Positions 1-7,217 of a stretch of 14,974 nucleotides of DNA are shown here, in pieces. The number at the start of each line of letters is the position of its first letter. Within the stretch, counting starts at the first letter, position 1. A program made the translations under genes and the position numbers. The stretch is taken from the NCBI GenBank assembly GCA_002391565.1, contig DGFH01000082.1, positions 17,879-32,852 of the forward strand, read 5' to 3'. Below the pieces are notes generated by a model. The model had not been told where the DNA came from. It saw only the letters and a program-made list of their open reading frames with translations, and searched no databases. Origin of the DNA: Anaerolineales bacterium UBA3905 (GTDB lineage: Bacteria > Chloroflexota > Anaerolineae > Caldilineales > Caldilineaceae).

Positions 1-635
1 CGCCAGGCGCTGACGCGCACCGGCACCTGTCCCATGATGGCGATAGAACGCTCCCAGCGCGCATCGACGGCGGTCGCCACGGTCTCATTCGTCTGGAACA
101 TGGCGAAGACCAGCCAGCCCAACGCCAGCACAATGACGACGCCGATGATGGCAAAGACGAGCACGCCCTGTCCCATGCCGCGCGTGGGGGCAGGCGTTGG
201 TGTGGCGGCGGGCGCGACAGTTTCCTTCCCCAAAGGCGCCCCACAGCGTACACACTGCCGCGCCGTTGCCGGATTCTCCATCCCGCAGGCGGCGCACTTG
301 ACAACCGCGCCGGTGTCGGCGACATACGCGCCGACAACTTTGCCTGCCTCACGCGCCTTGCCCTCGGTCAGGTCGGCGCCGCATTGTTTGCAGGTCTTGG
401 CGGTGGATGGATTGCGTGCGCCGCAGAAGGCGCAATGCTTATCCGGGCCTGCTTTGGCGCGTGCAATCTTTGCCTGATCATCCGCCAGCACGGCTGCCGC
501 CGGCGTCTCGAATTGCACTTGCTCCGGTTGTGCGGCGCCGCATCCGCTGCATGTATTCTGCGTGCCGGGGTTGCGCGTCTTGCAAACCGGACAAGTCCAC
601 TCCAATTCGACGTAGCCGAGCTCTTTCTGACTCAT
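1..635 (-). CDS. Zinc-ribbon membrane protein, partial (C-terminus off the left edge)
   Basis: The reading frame is open from an ATG at 635 to the window edge, giving 211 codons with no stop, so the protein is truncated here. It holds three four-cysteine zinc ribbons. The first (C15, C18, C29, C32, with W13 and N22) fits the RanBP2-type pattern W-x-C-x2-C-x10-C-x2-C. The others are C68/C71/C82/C85 and C114/C117/C128/C131. An Ala/Thr/Pro linker (about 140-151) leads to one membrane helix (about 158-180). The part beyond it, starting DARWERSIAI, is cut off. The ribbons should be cytosolic and the tail outside, by the usual orientation of such proteins (inference). A GGGGTGA ribosome-binding stretch lies just upstream of the ATG. 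Substrate and function are unknown. It is divergent from the FGE-like gene, which is also single-span. The frame is certain; the role is not. Confidence 0.85.
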   Translation of the reverse strand, partial: MSQKELGYVELEWTCPVCKTRNPGTQNTCSGCGAAQPEQVQFETPAAAVLADDQAKIARAKAGPDKHCAFCGARNPSTAKTCKQCGADLTEGKAREAGKVVGAYVADTGAVVKCAACGMENPATARQCVRCGAPLGKETVAPAATPTPAPTRGMGQGVLVFAIIGVVIVLALGWLVFAMFQTNETVATAVDARWERSIAIMGQVPVRVSAW

Positions 636-691
636 GCTTCACCCCAATGGGTCTGAGAGACGGTTTGAACGTTGTTTTACTCCCTGACTTG

Positions 692-721
692 ATTCTAGCC
701 CGTAATCGAAGTGTGCGCCAA
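692..721 (-). promoter_or_regulatory. Putative sigma70-type promoter of the zinc-ribbon gene
   Basis: On the minus strand, TTGGCG (716-721) is followed after 18 nt by TAGAAT (692-697). The -10 matches five of six consensus bases and the -35 four of six. The predicted start leaves a leader of about 50 nt before the ATG at 635. Seen by eye only. Confidence 0.4.
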
Positions 722-752
722 TTCCGGCGCGCCGTGCCTCTACTCTCGGCGT

Positions 753-780
753 TTGCACTTTTCCCTGCACTGCATACAAT
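753..780 (+). promoter_or_regulatory. Putative promoter of the FGE-like gene, possibly leaderless
   Basis: TTGCAC (753-758) and TACAAT (775-780) are separated by 16 nt. The -10 matches five of six consensus bases. Transcription would begin about 7 nt later, almost exactly at the ATG at 788. No Shine-Dalgarno sequence precedes any of the clustered ATGs at 779, 782 and 788, which agrees with leaderless initiation at 788 but does not prove it. Confidence 0.4.
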
Positions 781-787
781 GATGCGC

Positions 788-2176
788 ATGTCATTTCGCA
801 AGGAAGAACCGCCAGCCGCGGCGACGCCGGCCAGCGTCGCCAACGAGATTGCCTGGGAATACGATGACGAAACGGCTGCCTACCGACGACCGGGTAGCCG
901 TTCGGTCGCTTCATCGCCGCCGGCCAGTGATGCACGCACGCAACGGGTCCGACGCAGCCTCGATGCTGCATTGGACGCATGGTGGCGACGTGGCGTGCTG
1001 CCACCAGACGAACTACTGCGCGACGGGCTGCTCGTATTGGAAGCCGGTCATGACCTGGACGAAAGTCACCGCACATTGCTGCTGCGCACCGCTTTAGCGC
1101 GGCGGCGCGGCATGTTGACGGCGCTGCGCTATCAGAGCGACCCGGAACGCACCGCCGTTGTGCTGGAGGATGCACTGTTTCAGGCTACTCCCCCGCTATC
1201 CGTCGCGGAACTACAGCGGCTGCACCAGAGCGACGCCCAGAGCAACGCATGGGCCGCCCTTCTCAGCGAGCGCCTGCGCACCATTGCCGCCACCGATCCG
1301 ATGCGACGGAGCCAGGCCGCCGCCGCGCTGGCGGCGTTAAGCGCAGCGCCAACACCGCCGACGGCGTTGGAGGTCAAAGAAGAACCGGCGCCGCCGTTGA
1401 CGCCCACCTGGGTTGAAGGCGAGGCGGTTCGCCAGCAGCGCCGCCACTGGCTGTGGGTGATGGGCGCGGTGGCAGCGGTGGCAGTGATAGCGGGCGCCGT
1501 CGTATGGTGGCAGCGCAGCCAGGATGCGGGCATGATCGACGCACCGGCGGGCAGCTACACCGTCACCCTGAAGCCAGACGGTGCGGCGGAGGTGGTGGAG
1601 TTGCCCGCCTTTCGTATCGACCGCTTCGAGGCAACCGTCGCCGATTATCGGCGCTGCTACGAACGTGGCGCCTGTCCGTGGCCGGCTACGACCGCCAGCG
1701 CCACCCGCTCCGGCTATCTGCTCGACCCGGCGTTCTCTCGCTTTCCCATGATCAATCTCGATTACGACAGCGCTGCGCGCTTCTGCCGCTTCATGGGCAA
1801 ACGGCTGCCAACCGCCGCCGAATGGGAGGTGGCTGCGGCATTTGCCCCTGCCACCCATCGCATGTTTCGCTACCCCTGGGGCGACGAATTCGCCGTGCAA
1901 CGCGCCAACAGCGCTGCGCTCGGCATCGGCGATACGATGCAGGTTGGTTCGTTTCAGCCGGCAAGCGACAGCCCCTTAGGCGCCAGCGACATGGCCGGCA
2001 ACGTGGCCGAGTGGACCGCGACAGCGATCACGCAAGATGGCGCCACGCTGTATCTGGTCAAGGGTGGTTCATTTGCCGACGCCGCAGAGGACTTGCGCAC
2101 AACGGCATTGAACCCAACCGCACCGCGTACAGCCGCCAACTGGCTGGGGGTGCGCTGCGCAGCAGATCGTCAGTAA
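788..2176 (+). CDS. Membrane-anchored FGE/sulfatase-modifying-fold protein without the catalytic cysteines
   Basis: Start at 788 is chosen because of the upstream promoter; 779 and 782 are in-frame alternatives. This gives 462 aa. Residues 1 to about 200 form a charged, mostly helical region I cannot assign. One membrane helix follows (about 221-241), and then an FGE-sulfatase fold (about 249-460), probably outside the membrane. Family motifs are visible: RLPTAAEWE (339-347), PWGDE (363-367), DMAGNVAEW (401-409), GGSF (426-429) and a closing GVRCA. In true formylglycine-generating enzymes two active-site cysteines lie just after the GGS motif; here that stretch (GGSFADAAEDLRTTALNP) has none. 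Sulfatase activation is therefore unlikely, and a ligand-binding, structural or different catalytic role is more probable (inference). The longer frame running back to 407 overlaps the opposite-strand gene and the promoter region and was not used. Confidence 0.82.
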   Translation: MSFRKEEPPAAATPASVANEIAWEYDDETAAYRRPGSRSVASSPPASDARTQRVRRSLDAALDAWWRRGVLPPDELLRDGLLVLEAGHDLDESHRTLLLRTALARRRGMLTALRYQSDPERTAVVLEDALFQATPPLSVAELQRLHQSDAQSNAWAALLSERLRTIAATDPMRRSQAAAALAALSAAPTPPTALEVKEEPAPPLTPTWVEGEAVRQQRRHWLWVMGAVAAVAVIAGAVVWWQRSQDAGMIDAPAGSYTVTLKPDGAAEVVELPAFRIDRFEATVADYRRCYERGACPWPATTASATRSGYLLDPAFSRFPMINLDYDSAARFCRFMGKRLPTAAEWEVAAAFAPATHRMFRYPWGDEFAVQRANSAALGIGDTMQVGSFQPASDSPLGASDMAGNVAEWTATAITQDGATLYLVKGGSFADAAEDLRTTALNPTAPRTAANWLGVRCAADRQ

Positions 2177-2209
2177 CACATCACTGTTGCATTCTATCCA
2201 ATGGCAACT

Positions 2210-2238
2210 TTGCGCAAGCCACATGTTTTGGGTACAGT
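2210..2238 (+). promoter_or_regulatory. Weak candidate promoter of the bisphosphate nucleotidase gene
   Basis: TTGCGC (2210-2215) and TACAGT (2233-2238) have 17-nt spacing, each matching four of six consensus bases. It lies in the 95-nt gap between the FGE-like gene and the nucleotidase gene. The matches are modest, and read-through from the upstream gene is also possible. Confidence 0.28.
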
Positions 2239-2271
2239 ATCGCACCGTATTGAATCGAACAAGCGCATAGA

Positions 2272-3150
2272 ATGACATTTCTCATGGTTGAACAGCAGAT
2301 TTCCACACTTGATCTGACCCAGGAATTGGAGTTCGTCGCCAGACTGGCGCGCGAGGCGGCAACGATCGTCAACACCTTCTACATCGGCTCATCGGAAGTG
2401 CGCTATAAGCCCGGCGACGAACCGGTCACCGAGGCTGACCGTAGCGCTAACCAGCACATCGTGAACCGCATCCGCGCCCGCTTTCCCGACGACGGCATTC
2501 TGTCGGAAGAATCGAAGGACGACCTGGCGCGACTCAACCAGACGCGCGTCTGGATCATCGATCCGCTCGATGGGACAAAAGAATTCATTGCCCGCAACGG
2601 TGAATTTTCCATCATGATCGGGCTGGCGGTGGCAGGTCGCCCGGTGCTGGGGGTGGTGCAGCAACCAGCCACCGGCCTGCTATACGCTGGCGCTGTCGGC
2701 CAGGGCGCATTTCTTTACGAGGATGGCGAGCGCGTTGAACTTACCGTCAGCGACCTGGCCGACATCAAAGCGATGACAATGGTGAGCAGCCGCAGCCATC
2801 GTCAACAGATCGTCGACCGCATCCGCGCCCAACTCAACATCACGCGCGAACGTGTGTCGGGCAGCGTTGGCCTGAAAGTGGGGCTGATCACGCGCCAGCT
2901 GGCCGACCTGTACATTCACCCCAGCCCCGGCTGCAAAGAGTGGGATTTGTGCGCACCGCAGGCGCTCCTGGAGGCAGCGGGCGGTCGCATCACCGACTGC
3001 TGGGGCAATCCGCTGCGCTACAACAAACGTGACGTGCGCGCCCACAACGGTCTGATCGCCACCAACGGCGTCCTGCACGATCAGGTGGTCGAAGTCGTCG
3101 CCGCCATCTGCGAAGAATTTGGCTACAACCAAGATGATGGGTTTTGGTAA
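2272..3150 (+). CDS. cysQ: 3'(2'),5'-bisphosphate nucleotidase, CysQ type
   Basis: A 292-aa member of the inositol monophosphatase-like, Mg2+-dependent phosphatase superfamily. Metal-site motifs are present: E79/E80 in GILSEES, DPLDGT (97-102) and WD (224-225) in GCKEWDLCAP, followed by the usual EAAGG. The residues directly after DPLDGT are KEF, the hallmark of CysQ/PAP phosphatases rather than of inositol monophosphatases (which usually have TNF). The expected reaction is cytosolic removal of the 3'-phosphate from 3'-phosphoadenosine 5'-phosphate, a by-product of sulfate activation and sulfotransfer. No sulfate-assimilation gene is visible nearby. An ATG at 2284 is an equally plausible start; neither has a clear Shine-Dalgarno sequence. 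The gene probably forms its own transcription unit, because a terminator-like hairpin follows it. Confidence 0.9.
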   Translation: MTFLMVEQQISTLDLTQELEFVARLAREAATIVNTFYIGSSEVRYKPGDEPVTEADRSANQHIVNRIRARFPDDGILSEESKDDLARLNQTRVWIIDPLDGTKEFIARNGEFSIMIGLAVAGRPVLGVVQQPATGLLYAGAVGQGAFLYEDGERVELTVSDLADIKAMTMVSSRSHRQQIVDRIRAQLNITRERVSGSVGLKVGLITRQLADLYIHPSPGCKEWDLCAPQALLEAAGGRITDCWGNPLRYNKRDVRAHNGLIATNGVLHDQVVEVVAAICEEFGYNQDDGFW

Positions 3151-3170
3151 CCTGGAGATGGCGAGATTAA

Positions 3171-3240
3171 GAGATTGGGCGACTGGTGCGGGAACGCGCC
3201 AGTTTTGTCCAATTCGCTAATCACTCAAGCTCCCAATCTC
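3171..3240. repeat. Inverted repeat gagattggg / cccaatctc in the cysQ-purB gap
   Basis: A perfect 9-bp inverted repeat (3171-3179 and 3232-3240) encloses the terminator hairpin. Related GAGATT motifs occur just before it (3163-3168), so it looks like a degenerate intergenic repeat rather than a designed site. Function unknown. Confidence 0.45.
3182..3206 (+). terminator. Putative Rho-independent terminator after cysQ
   Basis: A 9-bp stem (3182-3190 with 3195-3203, one G-U pair) is closed by a GGAA loop of the GNRA type and followed by a run of four T (3203-3206, the first shared with the stem). It begins 31 nt after the cysQ stop and ends about 70 nt before purB, so it would separate the two units. 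The T-run is short, so termination may be partial. Confidence 0.55.
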
Positions 3241-3275
3241 CTGATCACTATCTTTCCTCCACGCGAGGCTGCACG

Positions 3276-4694
3276 ATGTTCGATCACGAAACATATCTTT
3301 CCCCTCTCACCTGGCGCTATGGCAGTGACGCGATGCGCCGGCTGTGGAGTGAGGTGCACAAACGCCGCTTGTTGCGCCGCGTCTGGGTTGCACTGGCCGA
3401 AGCGCAACACGCCGCCGGGCTGGTCAGCGCAGAACAAGTCACCGACCTGCGCGCCCATCAGGACGACATCGACATCGCCCGCGCCGAGGCCATCGAGCAC
3501 GAGATTCGTCACGACCTGATGGCGGAGATCAAGACCTACGCGGAGCAGTGCCCGGTCGGCGGCGCCATCATCCATCTCGGCGCCACCTCGATGGATGTGC
3601 TGGACAATGTCGACGCCATCCGCCTGCGCGATGCGCTCGACCTGGTGATCGCCCAACTTGCTGCCTTATTGGCGACGCTGGCCGACCGCATTGAAGCCGA
3701 GGCGCACACCCCCACGATTGCGTTCACCCACATCCAGCCCGCCGAGCCAACCACACTCGGCTATCGTCTGGCGCAATATGCACAAGACCTGCTAGGCGAT
3801 CTGGAGGAGTTGCGCCGCGTGCGCGCAGGTGTGCGCGGCAAAGGGCTGAAAGGCGCCGTTGGCACTAGCGCCAGCTACACGCAATTGTTGGAAGGCAGCG
3901 GTTGGACGGCGCGTCAGCTCGAAGACCATGTGATGGCGACGCTAGGACTGCAAGCATTTCCAGTTGCAACACAGACTTATCCACGCAAGCAAGATTGGCT
4001 GGTGCTCAACGCACTGGCAGGCGTATGCGCCAGCCTGCACAAGTTCGCCTTCGACCTGCGCATCTTGCAAAGCCCACCTTTCGGCGAATGGAGCGAACCT
4101 TTTGGCGCCAAACAGGTCGGTTCGAGCGCCATGCCCTTCAAACGCAACCCGATCACTGCAGAAAATATCGACAGCCTGACGCGGCTGGTGGCGGCGCTGC
4201 CACGCGTGGCGTGGGACAACGCCGCGCTGAGTTTGCTAGAACGCACGCTTGACGACTCGGCCAACCGCAGGCTCTTACTGCCCGAAGCCTTCCTGCTGAC
4301 CGACGAGGCGTTGAATCGCGCCCGACGGCTGGCGGCGGAGATGCACTTCTGGTCGGGGCCGATTGCTCGCAACCTGCGCGAGTATGGCGTCTTTGCCGCC
4401 ACTGAACGCGTGTTGATGGCAGCGGTGCAGGCCGGCGGTGACCGCCAGGTGTTGCACGAAGTGATCCGTGCGCATAGCCTGGCAGCGTGGGCGGCGCTGC
4501 AAGCCGGACGGCCCAATCCCCTGGCCGATCTGCTGGCGGCCGACCCGCAGATCACGCAGTTCGTGCCTGCTGCGGCTGTGCCCACGCTGCTGGATGCGAG
4601 CGAACATATTGGGGACGCTGCTGCGCGCGCGCTGGAGATGGTCACACATCTGCGTGCAGCGCTAACACTGGAAGCAGGGCGCACAATCGCATGA
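3276..4694 (+). CDS. purB: Adenylosuccinate lyase (eukaryotic-like clade)
   Basis: A 472-aa enzyme of the fumarase/aspartase superfamily. It releases fumarate twice in purine synthesis: from SAICAR and from adenylosuccinate. The start at MFDHETYLSP matches the family N-terminus; the open frame continues upstream to 3186 but that part is intergenic repeat sequence. HLGATS (100-105), the TH-x-QPA-type segment (THIQPAEPTTLG) and the signature loop GSSAMPFKRNP (282-292) are intact. Several segments recall vertebrate ADSL more than the short Bacillus/E. coli enzymes: SPLTWRYGS, RHDLMAEIKTYAEQCP, ERTLDDSANRR. This comparison is from memory, not an alignment. A GAGG about 8 nt upstream may serve as ribosome-binding site. 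First gene of a three-gene operon; its TGA overlaps the next ATG as ATGA. Confidence 0.93.
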   Translation: MFDHETYLSPLTWRYGSDAMRRLWSEVHKRRLLRRVWVALAEAQHAAGLVSAEQVTDLRAHQDDIDIARAEAIEHEIRHDLMAEIKTYAEQCPVGGAIIHLGATSMDVLDNVDAIRLRDALDLVIAQLAALLATLADRIEAEAHTPTIAFTHIQPAEPTTLGYRLAQYAQDLLGDLEELRRVRAGVRGKGLKGAVGTSASYTQLLEGSGWTARQLEDHVMATLGLQAFPVATQTYPRKQDWLVLNALAGVCASLHKFAFDLRILQSPPFGEWSEPFGAKQVGSSAMPFKRNPITAENIDSLTRLVAALPRVAWDNAALSLLERTLDDSANRRLLLPEAFLLTDEALNRARRLAAEMHFWSGPIARNLREYGVFAATERVLMAAVQAGGDRQVLHEVIRAHSLAAWAALQAGRPNPLADLLAADPQITQFVPAAAVPTLLDASEHIGDAAARALEMVTHLRAALTLEAGRTIA

Positions 4695-5797
4695 CCACAG
4701 ACTCCATCTTCATCCTTTCTTGTGACGACGGCTCGGTTGAACAGGCGCTGGCGGAAGTGCGCGCTGCCGCCCCTGACGCCTTCGTCCTGGAAATGTTAGC
4801 GGATGGCGTGCTGCTGGTCGACGCCAGGCTGCCCTTCGCCACGCTGGCGGCGCAGTGGCGGCGCACTCCCCCCATCTTCGTGCGCCACGTGGCGCCGGTG
4901 CAGGTGGTTGCGCCGCTAGGCGGTCACACCGGCGATCCGGCCTATCTGGCGCGCACCTTGCCGGGCGTTCTACCCGCGCTGGAGCCAGGTCTGAGTTTCT
5001 CCGTACAGACGCGTGTGCTGGCCGACGTTCCCTACAAACCCTTTGACATCAACACGGCGCTGGCTTCGGCGTTAACGACAGAGTCTGGCCCACCGCTGGA
5101 CGTGCGGGCGCCGGTGCAGGTCGTCTCGGTGGCGTGCGCTGTGTTGAAACACTGGCAGGCTGAGCCACAACTGATGATTGGGGGAACAACGCCGGGCAAG
5201 GGCAAACGGTTAGCGGCGCTGGCAGGCGTTTCGTTGGCGGCGGACAACCTGTCGAACTGGGCGGGCGGGATGCGTCGCTTTGCGCGCGAGGAAGGACAGA
5301 TCAGCCGCGCCGAATTTAAGTTGCTGGAGGCCATCGAAGTGTTCGGGATCGAGATGCCCGCGCATGGCGTGGCGCTTGATTTGGGCGCGGCGCCCGGCGG
5401 CTGGACGCGCGTCCTGCGTCGGGCGGGGCAGTACGTCACTGCCGTCGACCCCGGCGACCTGGATGCGCGCTTGAACGGCGATCCAGGCGTGCGCCATCGC
5501 CGCATGACCGCCGAGCAATATTTACACAGCGACCCCGACAGCTTCGACATCATTGTGAACGACATGCGTATGGACGCCCGCGATTCGGCGCGCGTCATGG
5601 CCGCATATGCGAAGCTGCTTTACCCCCACGGCTGGGCGCTGATGACCGTCAAGCTGCCCGAACAGGATCGCCAACCTGTGCTCGACCAGACTTTTGCAAT
5701 TCTGCGTGCACAATATACGATCGCCGGGGCGCGGCAACTTTTTCACAATCGTAGCGAAATTACATTGTTCCTGAAACCCAAACGTCATGGCAATTAG
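4691..5797 (+). CDS. SAM-dependent 2'-O-ribose RNA methyltransferase, RlmM-like (FtsJ fold)
   Basis: A 368-aa protein, close to the 366 aa of E. coli RlmM, which methylates a ribose in 23S rRNA. The C-terminal half is an FtsJ/RrmJ-type methyltransferase: SRAEFKLLEA (205-214) supplies the first catalytic lysine K210; DLGAAPGGWT (230-239) is the SAM-binding loop; D291 in VNDMRMD, K321 in TVKLP and E356 in RSEITLFL complete the K-D-K-E tetrad. The C-terminal ARQLFHNRSEIT resembles the equivalent RlmM stretch. The N-terminal 150 or so residues are poorly conserved and may be a THUMP-like RNA-binding part (inference). The exact RNA target cannot be read from sequence. The ATG overlaps the purB stop and the end overlaps sdaA by 11 nt, so translation is probably coupled. 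Confidence 0.85.
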   Translation: MTTDSIFILSCDDGSVEQALAEVRAAAPDAFVLEMLADGVLLVDARLPFATLAAQWRRTPPIFVRHVAPVQVVAPLGGHTGDPAYLARTLPGVLPALEPGLSFSVQTRVLADVPYKPFDINTALASALTTESGPPLDVRAPVQVVSVACAVLKHWQAEPQLMIGGTTPGKGKRLAALAGVSLAADNLSNWAGGMRRFAREEGQISRAEFKLLEAIEVFGIEMPAHGVALDLGAAPGGWTRVLRRAGQYVTAVDPGDLDARLNGDPGVRHRRMTAEQYLHSDPDSFDIIVNDMRMDARDSARVMAAYAKLLYPHGWALMTVKLPEQDRQPVLDQTFAILRAQYTIAGARQLFHNRSEITLFLKPKRHGN

Positions 5798-7163
5798 CGT
5801 CTTCGATCTATTCAAGATCGGCATCGGCCCCTCCAGTTCCCACACGGTGGGGCCAATGAAGGCGGCGCGCATGTTTGCGCTACGGCTCCAACGCGATGGC
5901 GTGCTGCCCCACGTCGCCGCTGTGCGCACCGAATTATTCGGCTCGTTGAGCGCCACCGGCAAGGGACATGGCACCGATAAAGCTGTCATGCTGGGGCTGT
6001 TAGGTGAAGAGCCGGAAACCGTCGACGCCACGACCGTCCAGGCGCGCATCGACGCCATTCGCGCGACGCAAAGCCTCGACCTGCTGGGCGTGCATCCGAT
6101 TGCTTTCGTCGAAAAACAGCACCTCCTTTTTCGCCGCGCCGCATTGGCTTATCACCCCAACGGCATGACGATGGCTGCGCTCAACGCCAATGGCGCCTTT
6201 CTCGACGCCGCCACCTATTATTCTGTAGGCGGCGGCTTTGTCGTGGATGAAAACGCCACCGGCGCCGCACGCATCAAGGAAGATGACACAGCGCTCCCCT
6301 ACCCGTTCGACACAGCGGCGGAGTTGCTCGCACAATGCCAGATGCATGGATTGAGCATCAGCGAGATCATGCTGGCAAACGAACAGGCGTGGCGCAGCCA
6401 GACAGAGATTCGCACCGGGCTGCTGCGCATCTGGGAGGTGATGCAGGAGTGCGTGCAGCGCGGGATCACAGCTGAGGGCATTCTCCCCGGCGGCATGAAG
6501 GTGAAACGCCGCGCCGCTGAACTCTACCGCCAGCTCGTCGCACGCCCGGAAGCCAACCTGCAAGATCCACTCAACGTGATGGACTGGGTCAATGTCTATG
6601 CCATTGCGGTCAACGAAGAAAATGCCTGGGGCGGCCGCGTCGTAACGGCCCCCACCAACGGCGCAGCCGGCATCATCCCGGCGGTGCTGCACTACTACAC
6701 CCGCTTCACGCCCGGCGCCAACGACGACGGCGTGATCCGTTTTTTGCTCACCGCTGGCGCCATCGGGACGCTTTACAAAAAGAATGCCAGCATCTCTGGC
6801 GCCGACGTTGGCTGTCAGGGCGAAGTCGGCGTCGCCTGCTCCATGGCAGCCGCCGGGCTGGCCGAGGTGCGCGGCGGCGCGCCCGACCAGGTCGAGAACG
6901 CCGCCGAGATCGGGATGGAGCACAACCTGGGTCTAACCTGCGACCCGGTGGGTGGGCTGGTGCAGATTCCCTGTATCGAGCGCAATGCTATGGGTGCGAT
7001 CAAGGCGATCAACGCTGCGCGCATTGCGCTGCGCGGCGATGGCACCCACTACGTCTCACTTGACAAGGTGATCAAGACGATGCGCGACACCGGCGCCGAC
7101 ATGAAGACCAAATACAAAGAAACGGCGCGCGGTGGGCTGGCGGTCAACGTGATTGAATGCTGA
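5787..7163 (+). CDS. sdaA: L-serine ammonia-lyase, iron-sulfur dependent, single chain
   Basis: A 458-aa enzyme that deaminates L-serine to pyruvate and ammonia in the cytosol. The N-terminus MAISVFDLFKIGIGPSSSHT is typical of the beta domain, and the alpha domain (from about residue 180) carries the [4Fe-4S] cysteines C343 (GCQGEVG), C385 (LTCDPVGG) and C396 (IPCIERNAMG). C351 is conserved in the family but is not a usual ligand. The last residue is C458. In the Legionella pneumophila enzyme, as I recall, the same numbering holds, and the C-terminal cysteine reaches into the active site to occupy the open iron as an internal inhibitor. The same behaviour is likely here. No Shine-Dalgarno sequence lies in the overlap with the upstream gene, so coupling is expected. 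It is the last gene of the purB operon. Confidence 0.95.
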   Translation: MAISVFDLFKIGIGPSSSHTVGPMKAARMFALRLQRDGVLPHVAAVRTELFGSLSATGKGHGTDKAVMLGLLGEEPETVDATTVQARIDAIRATQSLDLLGVHPIAFVEKQHLLFRRAALAYHPNGMTMAALNANGAFLDAATYYSVGGGFVVDENATGAARIKEDDTALPYPFDTAAELLAQCQMHGLSISEIMLANEQAWRSQTEIRTGLLRIWEVMQECVQRGITAEGILPGGMKVKRRAAELYRQLVARPEANLQDPLNVMDWVNVYAIAVNEENAWGGRVVTAPTNGAAGIIPAVLHYYTRFTPGANDDGVIRFLLTAGAIGTLYKKNASISGADVGCQGEVGVACSMAAAGLAEVRGGAPDQVENAAEIGMEHNLGLTCDPVGGLVQIPCIERNAMGAIKAINAARIALRGDGTHYVSLDKVIKTMRDTGADMKTKYKETARGGLAVNVIEC

Positions 7164-7172
7164 CGCACACCA

Positions 7173-7211
7173 GGACTCGCCGCCCCCACCGGAGGAGCGG
7201 CGAGTCCCGTT
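7173..7211 (+). terminator. Stem-loop terminator between convergent sdaA and ino1
   Basis: A perfect 11-bp stem GGACTCGCCGC / GCGGCGAGTCC (7173-7183 with 7197-7207) has a 13-nt loop and is followed on the plus strand by a pyrimidine-rich stretch from 7208. It starts 10 nt past the sdaA stop and ends just before the ino1 stop at 7218, so it may act on both strands. There is no clean T-run on either side, so the mechanism is uncertain. Confidence 0.55.
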
Positions 7212-7217
7212 CCTCTC

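Noticed and set aside
407..787. N-terminal extension of the FGE-like gene
   Set aside because: It would overlap the zinc-ribbon gene on the other strand and run through both promoters; the product there is Arg/Pro-rich shadow sequence.
2186..2208. GTTGC/GCAAC hairpin after the FGE-like gene as terminator
   Set aside because: Only 5 bp of stem with a 13-nt loop and no T-run.
2272..3150. Inositol monophosphatase that would complete inositol synthesis with ino1
   Set aside because: The motif after DPLDGT is KEF, diagnostic for CysQ-type bisphosphate nucleotidases, and the gene is far from ino1 in a separate unit. Side activity on inositol phosphates is not excluded.
6000..6923. 307-codon minus-strand open frame inside sdaA
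   Set aside because: It is the antisense shadow of a fully conserved sdaA; its translation shows no family motif and high-GC codon bias explains the open frame.
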